Source: Pseudoneurospora amorphoporcata
Taxonomy: Eukaryota; Ascomycota; Sordariomycetes; Sordariales; Sordariaceae
DNA: 64,000 nucleotides
Reading direction: 5' to 3'
Assembly (NCBI GenBank): GCA_033297205.1
Contig: MU859139.1
Location: 62,001-126,000, forward strand
Part shown: piece by piece, positions 1 through 10,659 of the stretch
Numbering within the stretch: the stretch's first letter is position 1
Layout: each line of letters opens with the position of its first letter
Notes under the pieces: model-generated
What the model was told of the DNA's origin: nothing
The model's database searches: none
What the model saw: only the letters and a program-made list of their open reading frames with translations
Made by a program: the position numbers and the translations under genes

Positions 1-256
1 ACTCCCCGGGTTTGGTGCTGCGGGGATGTGGGCATCCAAGATCTTCATCAGTCCCACTCACTCCGTCCTTGGGGATCCGCTACGACGTACGCAGTATATG
101 AGGCTACAAAACCCTTGCTACACACGCCTCGTTTCCTCCATGTTTCCATCCATCATTGATATATTGTTTCTCAGCATCAACTTGCTCTTGTCCCTTGCCT
201 GGTTTAACCCTTCCTCAGCTTCTTTATACCCCGGATTGTCCTGGCGATTCCCTTGC

Positions 257-273
257 TTTTTTTTTTTTTTTTT
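257..273. repeat. T17 homopolymer in leader of the aldehyde dehydrogenase gene
   Basis: A run of 17 T is followed at once by CTTTAG and then, 15 nt later, by the ATG. The pyrimidine run plus TTTAG looks like the 3' end of a 5'-UTR intron, but a plain promoter or leader T-tract is equally possible. Nothing else is recognisable in positions 1-256. Confidence 0.5.
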
Positions 274-294
274 CTTTAGAAACAACCAGAAACC

Positions 295-1783
295 ATGGCC
301 CAAACATATACGGTACCGTTCTTCATCAACGGCGAGGAGGTCGTCACGCCCAAGACCTTTGATATCACATCTCCAAGCACCCAAAAGGTTGTTCATAAGT
401 GCAGCAGTGCTACTGATGCCGAAGTCAAGGCGGTCGTAAATGCCGCGGCAGAAGCTTTCAAGACATGGGGGAAATCACACCCCAACCAACGCCGTGACCT
501 CTTTCTCAAGGCGGCCGACATCTTTGAGAAGAGGAAGGAGGAGTTGGGCCGGTACATGATGGATGAGACAGGTGCTCCACGCCAATGGGCCGACTTCAAC
601 ATTAAGACTGCGAAGGACTTGTTGTTGGATGTGGCCGGGAGATGCGGCACGTTGGAAGGGACGTTCCCAGTGGTCAACGATCCCGACTCTGCAGGTGCTC
701 TCATCTTGCAGGAGCCTCTTGGTGTTATTCTTGCCGCTGCCCCTTGGTGAGTCTAGCCAAAACGAGGGTATCAGAAAACAAAGGCACTAACACTTGAAAA
801 GGAACGCCCCTTACATCCTCGGTATCCGCTCCATCCTCTACCCCATCGCCGCCGGCAACACCGCCGTCTTGAAGGCTACCGAGCTCTGCCCACGCAGCAT
901 GTGGGGTCTCTGCTCCGTCTTCCACGAAGCCGGCCTCCCCAAGGGCGTCCTCAACATGCTCGTCCACGAGTCCGTCAACGCGGCCGCCATCACCGGCTCG
1001 CTCATCGCCCACCCCTTCGTCAGGAAGGTCAACTTCACCGGCAGCACCGCCGTCGGCCGCATCATCGGCCGCATGGCCGGCGAGAACCTCAAGCCGGCAC
1101 TGCTCGAGCTGGGCGGCAAAGCCTCGGCCATCGTCTGGGAGGACGCCGAGCTTGAGAACGCCGCAACCCAGTGCGCCTTGGGAGCCTTCCTCAACTCGGG
1201 TCAAGTCTGCATGTCCACCGAGCGCATCCTGGTGCACAAGGCCGTCCGCGCCGAATTCGAGAAGAAGCTCGTCGCCGCCGTTGAGAACATGTTCGGCCCG
1301 CAAACCCCCGCGCCAGTCCTCATCAACTCCCTCGCCGTCGACAAGAACAAGAGGCTCATCGCGGACGCTCTGTCCAAGGGCGCCAAGCTTTTGTACGGCA
1401 ACCCTAACGCGCAAGAAGAAACCCCCACGCGCATGCGGCCCGTCATCTTGAGCGGAGTCACCACCAACATGGATGTCTACATGATCGAGAGCTTCGGGCC
1501 CACGGTGGCCGTGTACGAGATTGAAACCGAAGAGGAGGCGCTAAGGATCGCCAACGATACCCCGTACGGCCTCACCAGCGCCGTGTTTACTGAGGACTTG
1601 AGGAGGGGATTTCGCATGGCCAAGGAGATCGAGACGGGCGCCGTGCATATCAACAGCATGACGGTGCATGATGAGCCAACGCTGCCGCATGGCGGCACCA
1701 AGGAAAGCGGGTATGGGAGGTTTAACACTGATAAGGGGTTGTCAGAGTGGGTGAGGAGCAAGACTGTTACTTTTAGGTATTGA
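295..1783 (+). CDS. Aldehyde dehydrogenase, salicylaldehyde/vanillin dehydrogenase-like
   Basis: Two exons, 295-746 and 802-1783, give a 477-residue NAD(P)-dependent aldehyde dehydrogenase that oxidises an aldehyde to its acid. The 55-nt intron has a GTGAGT donor and splits the Trp codon of the conserved PWNAP segment, which confirms the junction. Other family marks are FTGSTAVGR in the cofactor fold, the general-base Glu in ELGGKAS (about residue 253), the catalytic Cys in GQVCMS (about residue 287) and a C-terminal HGGTKESGYGRF. The length is normal for the family and the ATG has a good context (aaccATGG). The sequence resembles the branch acting on aromatic aldehydes such as salicylaldehyde or vanillin; that substrate is inferred from general resemblance only. 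No peroxisomal or mitochondrial targeting signal is evident, so it is probably cytosolic. It is followed by an unrelated gene on the same strand. Confidence 0.93.
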
Positions 1784-2589
1784 GTCGGCTAGGACTTGGG
1801 AGGGAAGAGAAGGAGGGTTGGTGATGTGTAGGAATTTTTGGGTAGGTGTCGCGAGGTTATGGTGAAAGTGGGGGCAATGAAGGCAGCGAAGCCAGCAAGC
1901 GTGCGTTGATAGATGTGTTTAAGCGATCTACTAGGAAGGTTATGATGGGGCAATGAAATCTTGTTGAAAAGGCTTTGTACGAGCGCACTTCTCGCCTCGT
2001 TTTGTAAGCGGTCATGGTGTTTTGCCTTCCGCTTCTGTACGATCGTCGTTGCTGTAGCGTCCCCCTTTTTTGCCCACGCCGAGCAAAAGCTCCGCAGGCT
2101 CCGTTTGTTTTGATCATGGGGTCAGCGGTTCCATATAAAACAGTGAGTGCCAAGACGGTATGTTCACAAGGAAGTCCTCAGCTTTCAAGCCGCCTGCCTA
2201 TTTGGTGGCCGCCTGGTGGAGAAAAGATTCCAGGTGCTAGGGATCTTCTTGGAAGCGGTTGAAGGGATATCCGCGGCTTTGAGGATCTGGGGATTGGGCA
2301 CCGGTTATCGTTGTCCTTTATGTATGCTGACTCCCTGTTGATGATGAAGGAGAACTGTCCACTCATTCATTCTTCCTCTTCATTTTTGCATATATACGTG
2401 TTGCTGAACGAACGACGAACGTCCGAAAAGTGATACTAGTCCAACTAGACGATAAACTATCGGTGAGTCTCGGCACTTACCCCGCGTTTCGAATTGGAGC
2501 TTATCAGTTTTACTAACATCAGTCCAATATCTTCCTGAAGACTCTCGCAGAACCGAATCGTTTTGAAGATCAAAAAAGAGACAGAAAGT
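1784..2589. other. Intergenic, 806 bp
   Basis: This holds the 3' region of the aldehyde dehydrogenase gene and the promoter of the nucleoside hydrolase. Short ORFs here show no codon pattern or domain. I see no RNA gene or repeat. Confidence 0.6.
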
Positions 2590-4231
2590 ATGGTGTCAAA
2601 AGTCGATAACAGGATCCCCGTATGGTTGGATTGCGATCCGGGTCACGATGTAAGTTCTGCTCGGGTGGTACAAGGGGGAGAGATGCACCTTCGGTTCGGT
2701 TCGGTTCATCACTGCTGGCAGGTGCGATGTGCAAGTGCAGGCGCTTCATGACAGCTCCATCTCTGGTCCGGTTCGGCTTTTGGTTCACATCGGTTTCATC
2801 GTTCACCCTCTCTCTCCACCTGTTCGTCTCGCGAAAACGTGGCGGGCTCGTGGGGAGGTGATGAGATGAGATGAGGAAAAGAACGAGTTAAAGAGGTGAA
2901 CCGGACGGAAATCGAGTGATGACATGGCATCGGCGCTACCCACCGGTACCAGCGAAGATGAAGGCGAATGGGAATGAGATTGTTCGATCGATATTGCAAG
3001 ATTCCAGACAGCTAACGAGTGAGTCTCTCATGAACAGGACACCTTCGCCATTCTCCTGGCCGCCTACCACCCAGCCATCCGCATCTTGGGTATCTCTACA
3101 GTCTGGGGCAATGCGTCTTTGGAGTAAGTCCCCTTTCTAGCCACCACCCTATTCCCTCACAAGCATCTCTAACATAATGCCAGAAAAACGACCCGCAACG
3201 CCTGCTCCATTCTAACGTCCATCTCCCGCTCGCACTCCATCCCCATCTACATCGGCGCCTCGCACGCCCTCCAGCGGCCCACCATGCACGCGCCAACCGA
3301 CATCCACGGCGAATCCGGTCTGGACGGGACCGACCTGCTCCCCACGCCTCTCGTCGGCCCCAACACCACCATCGACGCCGTAACCGCCATGTCCACCGCT
3401 TTGCGCTCCTGCGCCCCCGGCACCGCCTGGGTGGTAGCAACCGGCTCCTTTACCAACGCTGCGCAGCTCTTTTTGGATCACCCAGACCTGGTCAGCCACA
3501 TCAAGGGCTTGTCGCTCATGGGCGGCGCCTTCGGCAGCGGTTTTACTCCTGCCATCCTAGGCACCGTCGACGGCGTCCCCCGCGTCGGCAACTGGACACA
3601 GTTCGCCGAGTTCAACGTCCTGGCTGACCCCGAGGCGGCCGACGTGATTTTCAGCAACAGAGAGTTGGCGGGGAAGACGACGCTGATCCCGCTGGATTTG
3701 ACGCACATGGTATTGACCACGGAGCAAGTCCGTGACCTTATCTTGTACGGACCAGAGGGTAAAGAAGCGCACCCCGAGCTTCCCGCTGATGGAAGCAAGG
3801 GCAAGACCACCCTGCGCACCATGTTGGTCGAGCTCCTCATGTTCTTCGCCAAGACGTATGCCGACGTGTTTGGCATTACCGAGGGCCCGCCGCTGCATGA
3901 TCCGTTGGCTGTGGCGGCTGTTTTGACGGGTCTTGTTGGGACGCCTCTTGAGGAGTATCAGATTCCTTTTTGGGATTTCACGCCTGGCAGCGTGGAGAAG
4001 CACAGGGAGAGGTTTGAGGTTATCGTGGTTACCGAGGGAAGTTATGAGGATGCGAGGACGGGCGCGGCGAAGACGGGTATGACGGTTGCGAAGCTCCTCC
4101 CCGAAGGCCAGGAGGGCGTGAGGATACCGAGGGGTTTGGATATTCCGCTGTTCTGGAAGGTGTTGGAGGAATGTGTGAGTAGGGCAGATGAGGCGAATAA
4201 GAGGGGGGAGGATGTGCCTCTTGCTAACTGA
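2590..4231 (+). CDS. Inosine-uridine preferring nucleoside hydrolase
   Basis: Three exons, 2590-2649, 3038-3123 and 3184-4231, encode 397 residues. The enzyme family hydrolyses the N-glycosidic bond of ribonucleosides (uridine, inosine) in nucleoside salvage. The calcium-binding N-terminal signature DCDPGHDD falls at residues 14-21 and is rebuilt only by splicing, because intron 1 lies between the last two Asp codons. After it come DTFAILLAA, a typical central region (LMGGAF, then FAEFNVLADPEAAD) and the C-terminal HDPLAVAAVL motif with the last metal-contact Asp. Intron 1 (388 nt, GTAAGT to ACAG) is long for this window and intron 2 (60 nt) is ordinary; both keep the frame. It is convergent with the RED-like gene, with 205 bp between stop codons. 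The specific nucleoside cannot be told from sequence. Confidence 0.9.
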
Positions 4232-4436
4232 GGAGTTGTGGTTTGGCTGAACGGTTTTACAGGACGTACGAGTAGATGGCACAGAGGACACTTGCACTGC
4301 AGAAGACCCAGATCTAGAGGACTCTGCTTGGAGACATACATTCCCGTTTGTAGACATAGATTATAGAACTTTCATAAGACTGGGGTATATATATCATCAT
4401 CGCTTTTGTTCCTTTGCTCCCTTTCAAGCTGCCGCT

Positions 4437-6215
4437 TTACTCCTTGGCCTTATTCCTCTCGATAACCTTCATCACATCCGCAAAGTTATTCTTATCCCCC
4501 CCTTTCTTCCCACCGCCCCTCTTTCGCTTCCCCTTGCTACTCCCAAGACCCGGCTTTCCGCCGCCCCCCTCATACCCATCATCGTCTTCATCCTCACCAC
4601 CCCACTCAGACAACTTAATCTTCGATGACGACTCGTCCAGATCGGCATCGTCCTCCATTCGGCTCGACCCGAAACCCATATCCAGATCCTCGTCGTCTCT
4701 GTTGCTCTCCAGCAACTTCTTCCGTAGCCGTGCCTCCCTCTCGGCTGCCAGTCTCTCCTCTTCGGATTTCTCGGCGGCGCTGATGGCCTTTGCTTTGGCC
4801 AGGGCGGCGCGGAAGGAGGGGTCGTCGAGCGAGGGCTTCTTGTACTCTTCTTGTGAAACGAGGCCCGTCTTTGATTCTGAAAAGTAGTTCCTCGGTCCAG
4901 CAACGGCGGCTGGTTCTGGTTTCGGCGGTGGAGGCATATGGGATGAGCTTCTCTTCTTTTCATTATCCTCCTCGTCCTCGTCCTCAGAACTGCTCTCTAA
5001 CCCAGCCAGCGGATCATAATCAGACTCGACATCGTCAAAAATATTCGGCTCTTTATCCTCCTCTGCCGCCTCAGCCGCTTTCTTCTCCTCTTCCAACTTC
5101 CTGTAGTACTCGGGCACATCCATACCCAGAACTTTTCCAGCGGCAAGCGCCTCTCGCTCCTTCTCTTGCTCTTCCCTGGTTTTGTTCTGGTCGACTCTGC
5201 GCACTTTGCGTCGCTCGTTACCGTCTTCGTCGACAATGATCATGATCTCGTTCCCTCTGTCGTCGCGCTCGATCCTCGTTCCCGCTTGCTTCTTTTGCGG
5301 TCCGATCTTCTTGAACCTGGAGCCCAGACTCGATTCCTCCTTGGCCTTGGCTGCGGCGCGCGCGGCTTTCAGTTCGGCTAGGATCTGGTTTCGTGTCTTT
5401 TTAGCGCCCGGGGGTAGTGTTGTCGTGGTTGCGAACTCGCCCTTCTTCTTTTGCACGGTTTGCTTTTCTTTGGCTTTGACTTGGGCGGATTCAAGTTGTT
5501 CGAGGATATCATCTGGGTCGTCGTCCCCTCCTCCACCATTTGCTTCATCCTCGTCATTCTCGGCCTCTTGTTGCTTCTCTTCTTCCACCTCGGGCGATTC
5601 GGAGTCCTTTTTCTCCCCAAAAACATCCACCTCCCCCTTCCTCACCCTCTCCAGCAGCTTGAAATCCAACCCCTTCACCAAATGCGCAGTTTCCAAACCG
5701 CCTCCTCCGCCAATAATCTCCCCTCTCAAACGCTCATACTCCTCCTTGTCGATCTCCTCCTTCTTGTACCGCTCTTCCAGCTCCTTCAGCTTGCGCTCCC
5801 TCTCGTCCGCCTCTTCCTGCGCCAGTCTTTGCTTGGCGCGGTCGACGTATCCTTCGGCGAGCCTGCTACCTTTCGGAGCAGACGTTCGAAGCTTTTTGTT
5901 GGGATGTTGTTGTTGCTGTGCCTGGTTACGCTCGGCGAGTTGGCGGGCGAATTCGTTGCGGGGGTTGAAGCCGGCGACGGAGCGGGGGGTCATGGGGATG
6001 GACGAGCGGGCTTTGGAGCCTAGGGCGAGGGTGCGTGGGGTGCTGTTGCCTGCTGATGGCGCTGACGACGCTGCTGATGGAGATCTAGAGGTGCTCGAGG
6101 AGGAGGGTGGTGATGTATTGCCATTTTGGTTGTTGTTGCTGTTGTTGTTGTTGTTGTTGTGGTTGTTTTTCTGGGAATTGGCGAGGAGGAGACGACGGAA
6201 TTGTTCGTTGTTCAT
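4437..6215 (-). CDS. RED/IK-family spliceosome-associated protein
   Basis: A single exon of 592 residues read from the ATG at 6215 (MNNEQFRRLLLAN). The reading frame stays open for another 96 codons upstream to 6503, but that extension is low-complexity and has no conserved start. Proteins of the RED (IK, Smu-2) family bind Smu1 and join the spliceosomal B complex in the nucleus. The family marks are a charged coiled-coil segment with YVDRAKQRLAQEEADERE, an ERYKKEEIDKEEYERLRGE segment and the core HLVKGLDFKLLERVRKG. The N-terminal 100 residues are rich in Asn and Ser, with an Asn-repeat coded by TTG/GTT trinucleotide repeats near 6126-6170. The C-terminal half is acidic, then basic with a Gly/Lys-rich nuclear-localisation-like tail. 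It is divergent from REV1. Confidence 0.82.
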   Translation of the reverse strand: MNNEQFRRLLLANSQKNNHNNNNNNSNNNQNGNTSPPSSSSTSRSPSAASSAPSAGNSTPRTLALGSKARSSIPMTPRSVAGFNPRNEFARQLAERNQAQQQQHPNKKLRTSAPKGSRLAEGYVDRAKQRLAQEEADERERKLKELEERYKKEEIDKEEYERLRGEIIGGGGGLETAHLVKGLDFKLLERVRKGEVDVFGEKKDSESPEVEEEKQQEAENDEDEANGGGGDDDPDDILEQLESAQVKAKEKQTVQKKKGEFATTTTLPPGAKKTRNQILAELKAARAAAKAKEESSLGSRFKKIGPQKKQAGTRIERDDRGNEIMIIVDEDGNERRKVRRVDQNKTREEQEKEREALAAGKVLGMDVPEYYRKLEEEKKAAEAAEEDKEPNIFDDVESDYDPLAGLESSSEDEDEEDNEKKRSSSHMPPPPKPEPAAVAGPRNYFSESKTGLVSQEEYKKPSLDDPSFRAALAKAKAISAAEKSEEERLAAEREARLRKKLLESNRDDEDLDMGFGSSRMEDDADLDESSSKIKLSEWGGEDEDDDGYEGGGGKPGLGSSKGKRKRGGGKKGGDKNNFADVMKVIERNKAKE

Positions 6216-6741
6216 TTTTGCGGTAAATTGCCGTGGAGGAAGAAGAAGAATCGCGAAAGATGATGACGACGATGGGAAGATGCAAATGATGGGCGGTTCA
6301 GCCTCGGGAGTTTGAGGCGCGAGGCTGGAGGAAAAGTGGCGTCTGGTTGAGGCTGAGATCTGCACCGGGAGCGGGAAGTGGGACCCTTGAGACAAAAGTG
6401 GGCCCCAGTCACGGGACCTCGCATCAAAGCCGGCCGCGGTTCGTCGCGTTCCAGTCACGTCTACGGGATGTGGAAGGCACCCAACGTTGTAGTTGCCACT
6501 CAATCAGATTTCCTTCACCTGCTGTTTTTCAGTGTATTCTGTACGGTAAGTATTCGAACGTAACTTTCTCTCTCATCATCCCGAGATGACTTCTCACCAC
6601 TTTTGCTGAACACCACACCCAACAGGCGGGATGCCCGACGACGATCGATTCATGGATGATGTCATGGCCATTTTGGGCACCATCTCCGTTACGTGAATTG
6701 GATCGAATTGGACATTTGGATATCGAGGTCAAGCCATCACC
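6216..6741. promoter_or_regulatory. Shared divergent promoter of the RED-like gene and REV1
   Basis: A 526-bp head-to-head region. On the REV1 side it carries a probable 5'-UTR intron (6546-6625, GTAAGT to CAACAG, with a GCTGAAC branch-like site) and a short uORF. On the RED side the in-frame extension described for that gene is open. Confidence 0.5.
6631..6696 (+). other. Upstream ORF in the REV1 leader (21 codons plus stop)
   Basis: An ATG six nucleotides after the probable 5'-UTR intron acceptor opens a 21-residue ORF (MPDDDRFMDD at its start) that ends with TGA at 6694-6696, 45 nt before the REV1 ATG and in the other reading frame. It would be the first ATG on a spliced REV1 mRNA, so ribosomes would have to leak past it or reinitiate. 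Confidence 0.5.
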
Positions 6742-9700
6742 ATGGTCGGAAATAATCTCCTTGACAAGAACTCGGCTTCTGTACGAAAGAACATCGAGAA
6801 CCACGCCTTCATCGATGAATGCGGCGACGAGTACGGGGGCAGCCGCTTTGGCGGATTCGCCGACTACTTCCAGAACAAGCAGATAAAGCTCCAGAACCGC
6901 GACGCCCAGTTGCGCTCTTCCGCCAAGGACAGGCCTCAGTTCTTCAAAGGAGTTGTCGTCCATGTCGTTGGCTATGTCCAGCCTTCAACCAACGACCTAC
7001 ACGACATGCTGGTCCAACATGGCGGTGGCTGGCTCCAGTATCTCGGTGGAAAGACAATGACGACGCACATCATTGCCTCGTCTATACCACCGAAGAAGGC
7101 TGTAGATTTGGCCAGCTACCGGGTGGTCAAGCCAGCTTGGGTGGTCGATTCTGTTGCGGCGGGAAAGCTGTTGCCATGGACCGAGTATCGGGTTATCGAA
7201 GAGGGACCGAAACAGCGAACAATCAAGTTTGATGCTGGCAGAATGCTGAGTAGTCAGCCACGCCAACAGACTCCTCAGCGGTATCGGGAACAGACGGAGA
7301 ACAGCTTTTACACCAGTCAGTTGAAGAAATGGAGCAGCCCGTCACAGCCAAAGACGCCCTTCAAATCTCCCTCAGTAACAGTAAACGATAATATCGAAGA
7401 CTTCGAGGATGACATGTCAGTCGACTTGTTGCAACCGCCAGCTTCTTCCAAGCCTGCTCTTGTGGAACCCGATGAACCTTCAGATGAGCAACACACTACT
7501 CCCCCGCAGCAAGCTCATCTTGAACCTTCTTCTGAAGCCCGGCCTGTCACTTCTCCTAAAAAGGAAGATCCAGACATCCCAGAGCCAGAAATGCATGAGG
7601 AAATGCAGCCAGAAAAACAGTTGACCTCGGAAGAGCACAACGCCAGGCTCCTGGCAGACCCGAAAATGCGCAAGGCTTCAACCGCAAATCCCGACTTCCT
7701 CAAGCAATACTACTCCGAAAGTCGTCTACACCACCTGTCGACATGGAAGGCACAGCTAAAGTCCCGGATGCAGAGCCTAGCCGCTGAAAAGGGTCCAGCC
7801 AAGAAGCCGGCCAAGCGGCCTGCTGGTTCTCGCAGGTACATCATGCACGTCGACTTTGACAGCTTTTTCTGTGCCGTATCCCTGAAGAAGGCGCCAGAGT
7901 ACCGGGACAAGCCAGCCGTGGTAGCTCATGGTAATGGAAGCGGTTCTGAAATTGCGTCCTGTAACTACCCAGCCCGCAAGTTTGGTGTCAAGAATGGCAT
8001 GTGGATGAAGCGCGCACTAGAGCTCTGTCCAGACCTCAATATTCTGCCATATGATTTCCCGGGCTATGAAGAAGCCAGTCGCCAGTTTTACGATGCTATC
8101 CTCGAAATCGGTGGCGTTGTTCAGAGTGTCAGTATCGACGAGGCTCTCATCGATGCCACTGACATTGTTATGGCCGAAGCTGGGTCTAAGGGCGTTGGAA
8201 TCAGCGAGGGTAGTATCTGGAGGGAACAGGAGAAAGTGGACCAAATGGCTTCCAAGCTTCGAGACCGCATCAAGGAGAACACGGGTTGTCATGTTTCGGT
8301 TGGTATCGGTGGTAACATCTTGCTGGCCAAGGTTGCCCTTCGCAAAGCCAAACCTGCTGGACAGTACCAAATCAAGCCGGAAGAAGTGTTGGGTTTCCTC
8401 GGCGAGCTCAAGGTGGAGGACCTCCCAGGCGTTGCGTACAGTATCGGTGCAAAGCTCGAGGAGCTTGGCATCAAGTTCGTCAAGGACATACGGCAGACCA
8501 GCAAGGAGAGACTCGTCTCGGCATTGGGCCCGAAAACAGGAGAGAAGCTGTGGGAGTACTCGCGCGGTATCGACCGGACCGAAGTTGGGGAGCAGCCCAT
8601 TCGAAAGTCGGTGTCGGCCGATGTAAACTGGGGCATCCGGTTTGTCAACCAGGAGGAGGCAGAGGAGTTTGTGAGGAACCTGTCAAAGGAATTGGAGCGT
8701 CGGTTGTTGAATGAGGGCGTCAAGGGGAAGCATTTGACCATGAAGATCATGAGAAGAGCAGCCGATGCTCCTCTTGACCCACCAAAACATCTTGGTCACG
8801 GAAAATGCGATACTTTCAACAAAAGCGTTTCCTTCGGTGTTGCTACCAACAGTGGAGAAGTGATCGGAAAGGAAGCCGTTGCGATTCTGCGCTCGTACAA
8901 GTTCAGCCCGGGTGATCTTCGTGGCTTGGGGGTCCAGATGACCAAGCTGGAACCCCTGAAGTCCTCTGCTGCACCACAGGGAAGCCAAAAGAGACTGAGT
9001 TTTGAGGCACCAGCGATATCCTCGGCGAAGAAGCGAAAGGCTGAGGCCATTGAGGAGGATGAGCCTCAGATCGGGAGTCCTGGAAAACCTAGGTCTTCGA
9101 AACATGAAGACAAGGATCCTATCTCTGCTGACCCTCTCACACCCCGAAAACCGAAGGCTCACCCAGCATTGCATCTCGCAAGAGCTGGTGAGGCGGACGA
9201 GAAGGCGAAGACGCCGCTCAACGTTAGAGGCACTCAGTTTATCATGCCTTCTCAGCTCGACCCATCTGTTTTGGCCGAGTTACCAGAGGACATTCGGTTG
9301 AAGATACAAGAGCACATGAAGGCACAGTCTGCCAAGCGCACATCTTCTGTGCTGCCTCAACCCGTCAGCAGGAAAGCCCTCCCAAGTCAGGAAGAAATCC
9401 CACCCGACATTGATCTTGGAGTTTTCAACGCTCTCCCACCAGAAATGCAAGCCGAAGTCCTCGCCTCCTACCGCCGTAACACAGCACAAGCAGGCCCAAG
9501 CCGCCAGCCACAGCGTCAAGGGGGAGGTGGTGGTGGCCAAACTCTTCTCCCGCAATCTCCTCGCAAAGACCGCATCATCAACCGCCCCTTCGACCGTCTC
9601 CGCACGCCAGCCAAGCGCACCCGCGGTCGTCCTCCAGCATACCTAAAGGAGAAAGAGCGTGACCTCAAAGCCGGTCTCCGACAAGCCTCCCTAATCACAG

Positions 9701-10659
9701 CCCGTCATCCAAATCAGAGTGATAATGAGACCCGACAACCCTCAGTCGAAATCGAAATCGACCTTCCTCCACTAGACCCCGAGTTCCTCTCAGAACTCCC
9801 GGAAGACGTCCGGCGCGAGGTAATCGAAGACCACGCCCGCCAACGCCGGCAGCTCGAGCGGCAGGCTCAAGAGGCGGCAGCCGCTCAACAGCAGCAACAA
9901 GAGTATAGTCGACACGTCAATCTGATCGCTGTGGACGTCGAGTCCGCGAAGCATTACCTCCGGCGACGACAACAAGCCGGCAACAACAACCCCCAGTTTC
10001 CTGACAATCAAAACCTCAACCAGCCCCACAATAATCGACTATATAACCCACCACCTGGCGCTGCTCGTCACCACCCTCTGTTCGGCCCTCCACCCAACTG
10101 GGGCCGCACGAACCGCGATCCACGGCGGATCCACTGGCCCGGCCCTCCAGCCAAGGCGACCCTCAAATCAGCGGCCGTGCCTGAGGACGGGACAATGAAG
10201 GTCACGGACGCGGGGGCAGTGAGGAGGATGATTCGGTCTTGGTACGTGTCTACGGAAAACCAAGGGGGACCGAGTAAAATTGATATGGACGTGTTGGAGG
10301 ACTATCTGTATAAGGTGGTGACGCTAGAACAGGATATGGAGAAGGTTAGGGGTTTGATCAAATGGTTGGAGTGGTGTGTTGAGGGTGGGGAAGGTAATTC
10401 TGGAGGGGATGGGGATGATAAATTGGACGGTGGAGTGGACGGCGTAGGCAATGCAGAAGAGGAAAATGGAGAAAGGGGTGGTGATGCTGGTGGAAATGAT
10501 GCTGACGATAATGGGATACAAGAAGGGGTGAGTGAAAAGAAGAAAGGCAAGATGATGGTAAGGGTTAACTATACCTGGCCAGAGGCAGTTGAGATTATCA
10601 AGGCTTCTGTGCAGGAAGCTATGAAAGAGAGGGGGTTGGGCGAGATGAATTATGAGTAA
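6742..10659 (+). CDS. rev1: REV1 translesion DNA polymerase (deoxycytidyl transferase)
   Basis: An intronless 1305-residue Y-family polymerase that inserts dCMP opposite abasic sites and scaffolds other lesion-bypass polymerases in the nucleus. Domains in order: an N-terminal motif, a BRCT domain (about residues 65-155, ending KPAWVVDSV), a long acidic linker, then the polymerase core starting at YIMHVDFDSFF with catalytic Asp 371 and Asp 373 and SIDEA with Asp 466 and Glu 467. Three ubiquitin-binding-type motifs with a Leu-Pro core follow (about 836-860, 889-912 and 1008-1033). The REV1 C-terminal domain starts near 1152 and would bind REV7 and other polymerases. It is followed by a Gly/Asp-rich loop and a last helix. 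All catalytic residues are present. The ATG at 6742 has a strong context (caccATGG). I recall the Neurospora REV1 locus being called mus-42, which I could not verify here. Confidence 0.95.
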   Translation: MVGNNLLDKNSASVRKNIENHAFIDECGDEYGGSRFGGFADYFQNKQIKLQNRDAQLRSSAKDRPQFFKGVVVHVVGYVQPSTNDLHDMLVQHGGGWLQYLGGKTMTTHIIASSIPPKKAVDLASYRVVKPAWVVDSVAAGKLLPWTEYRVIEEGPKQRTIKFDAGRMLSSQPRQQTPQRYREQTENSFYTSQLKKWSSPSQPKTPFKSPSVTVNDNIEDFEDDMSVDLLQPPASSKPALVEPDEPSDEQHTTPPQQAHLEPSSEARPVTSPKKEDPDIPEPEMHEEMQPEKQLTSEEHNARLLADPKMRKASTANPDFLKQYYSESRLHHLSTWKAQLKSRMQSLAAEKGPAKKPAKRPAGSRRYIMHVDFDSFFCAVSLKKAPEYRDKPAVVAHGNGSGSEIASCNYPARKFGVKNGMWMKRALELCPDLNILPYDFPGYEEASRQFYDAILEIGGVVQSVSIDEALIDATDIVMAEAGSKGVGISEGSIWREQEKVDQMASKLRDRIKENTGCHVSVGIGGNILLAKVALRKAKPAGQYQIKPEEVLGFLGELKVEDLPGVAYSIGAKLEELGIKFVKDIRQTSKERLVSALGPKTGEKLWEYSRGIDRTEVGEQPIRKSVSADVNWGIRFVNQEEAEEFVRNLSKELERRLLNEGVKGKHLTMKIMRRAADAPLDPPKHLGHGKCDTFNKSVSFGVATNSGEVIGKEAVAILRSYKFSPGDLRGLGVQMTKLEPLKSSAAPQGSQKRLSFEAPAISSAKKRKAEAIEEDEPQIGSPGKPRSSKHEDKDPISADPLTPRKPKAHPALHLARAGEADEKAKTPLNVRGTQFIMPSQLDPSVLAELPEDIRLKIQEHMKAQSAKRTSSVLPQPVSRKALPSQEEIPPDIDLGVFNALPPEMQAEVLASYRRNTAQAGPSRQPQRQGGGGGGQTLLPQSPRKDRIINRPFDRLRTPAKRTRGRPPAYLKEKERDLKAGLRQASLITARHPNQSDNETRQPSVEIEIDLPPLDPEFLSELPEDVRREVIEDHARQRRQLERQAQEAAAAQQQQQEYSRHVNLIAVDVESAKHYLRRRQQAGNNNPQFPDNQNLNQPHNNRLYNPPPGAARHHPLFGPPPNWGRTNRDPRRIHWPGPPAKATLKSAAVPEDGTMKVTDAGAVRRMIRSWYVSTENQGGPSKIDMDVLEDYLYKVVTLEQDMEKVRGLIKWLEWCVEGGEGNSGGDGDDKLDGGVDGVGNAEEENGERGGDAGGNDADDNGIQEGVSEKKKGKMMVRVNYTWPEAVEIIKASVQEAMKERGLGEMNYE

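Noticed and set aside
725..1414. 229-codon minus-strand ORF
   Set aside because: Antisense shadow of the aldehyde dehydrogenase exon with high GC third positions; no domain.
5182..6315. 377-codon plus-strand ORF antisense to the RED-like gene
   Set aside because: Ser/Leu/Phe-rich shadow of an acidic and Gln/Asn-rich coding strand.
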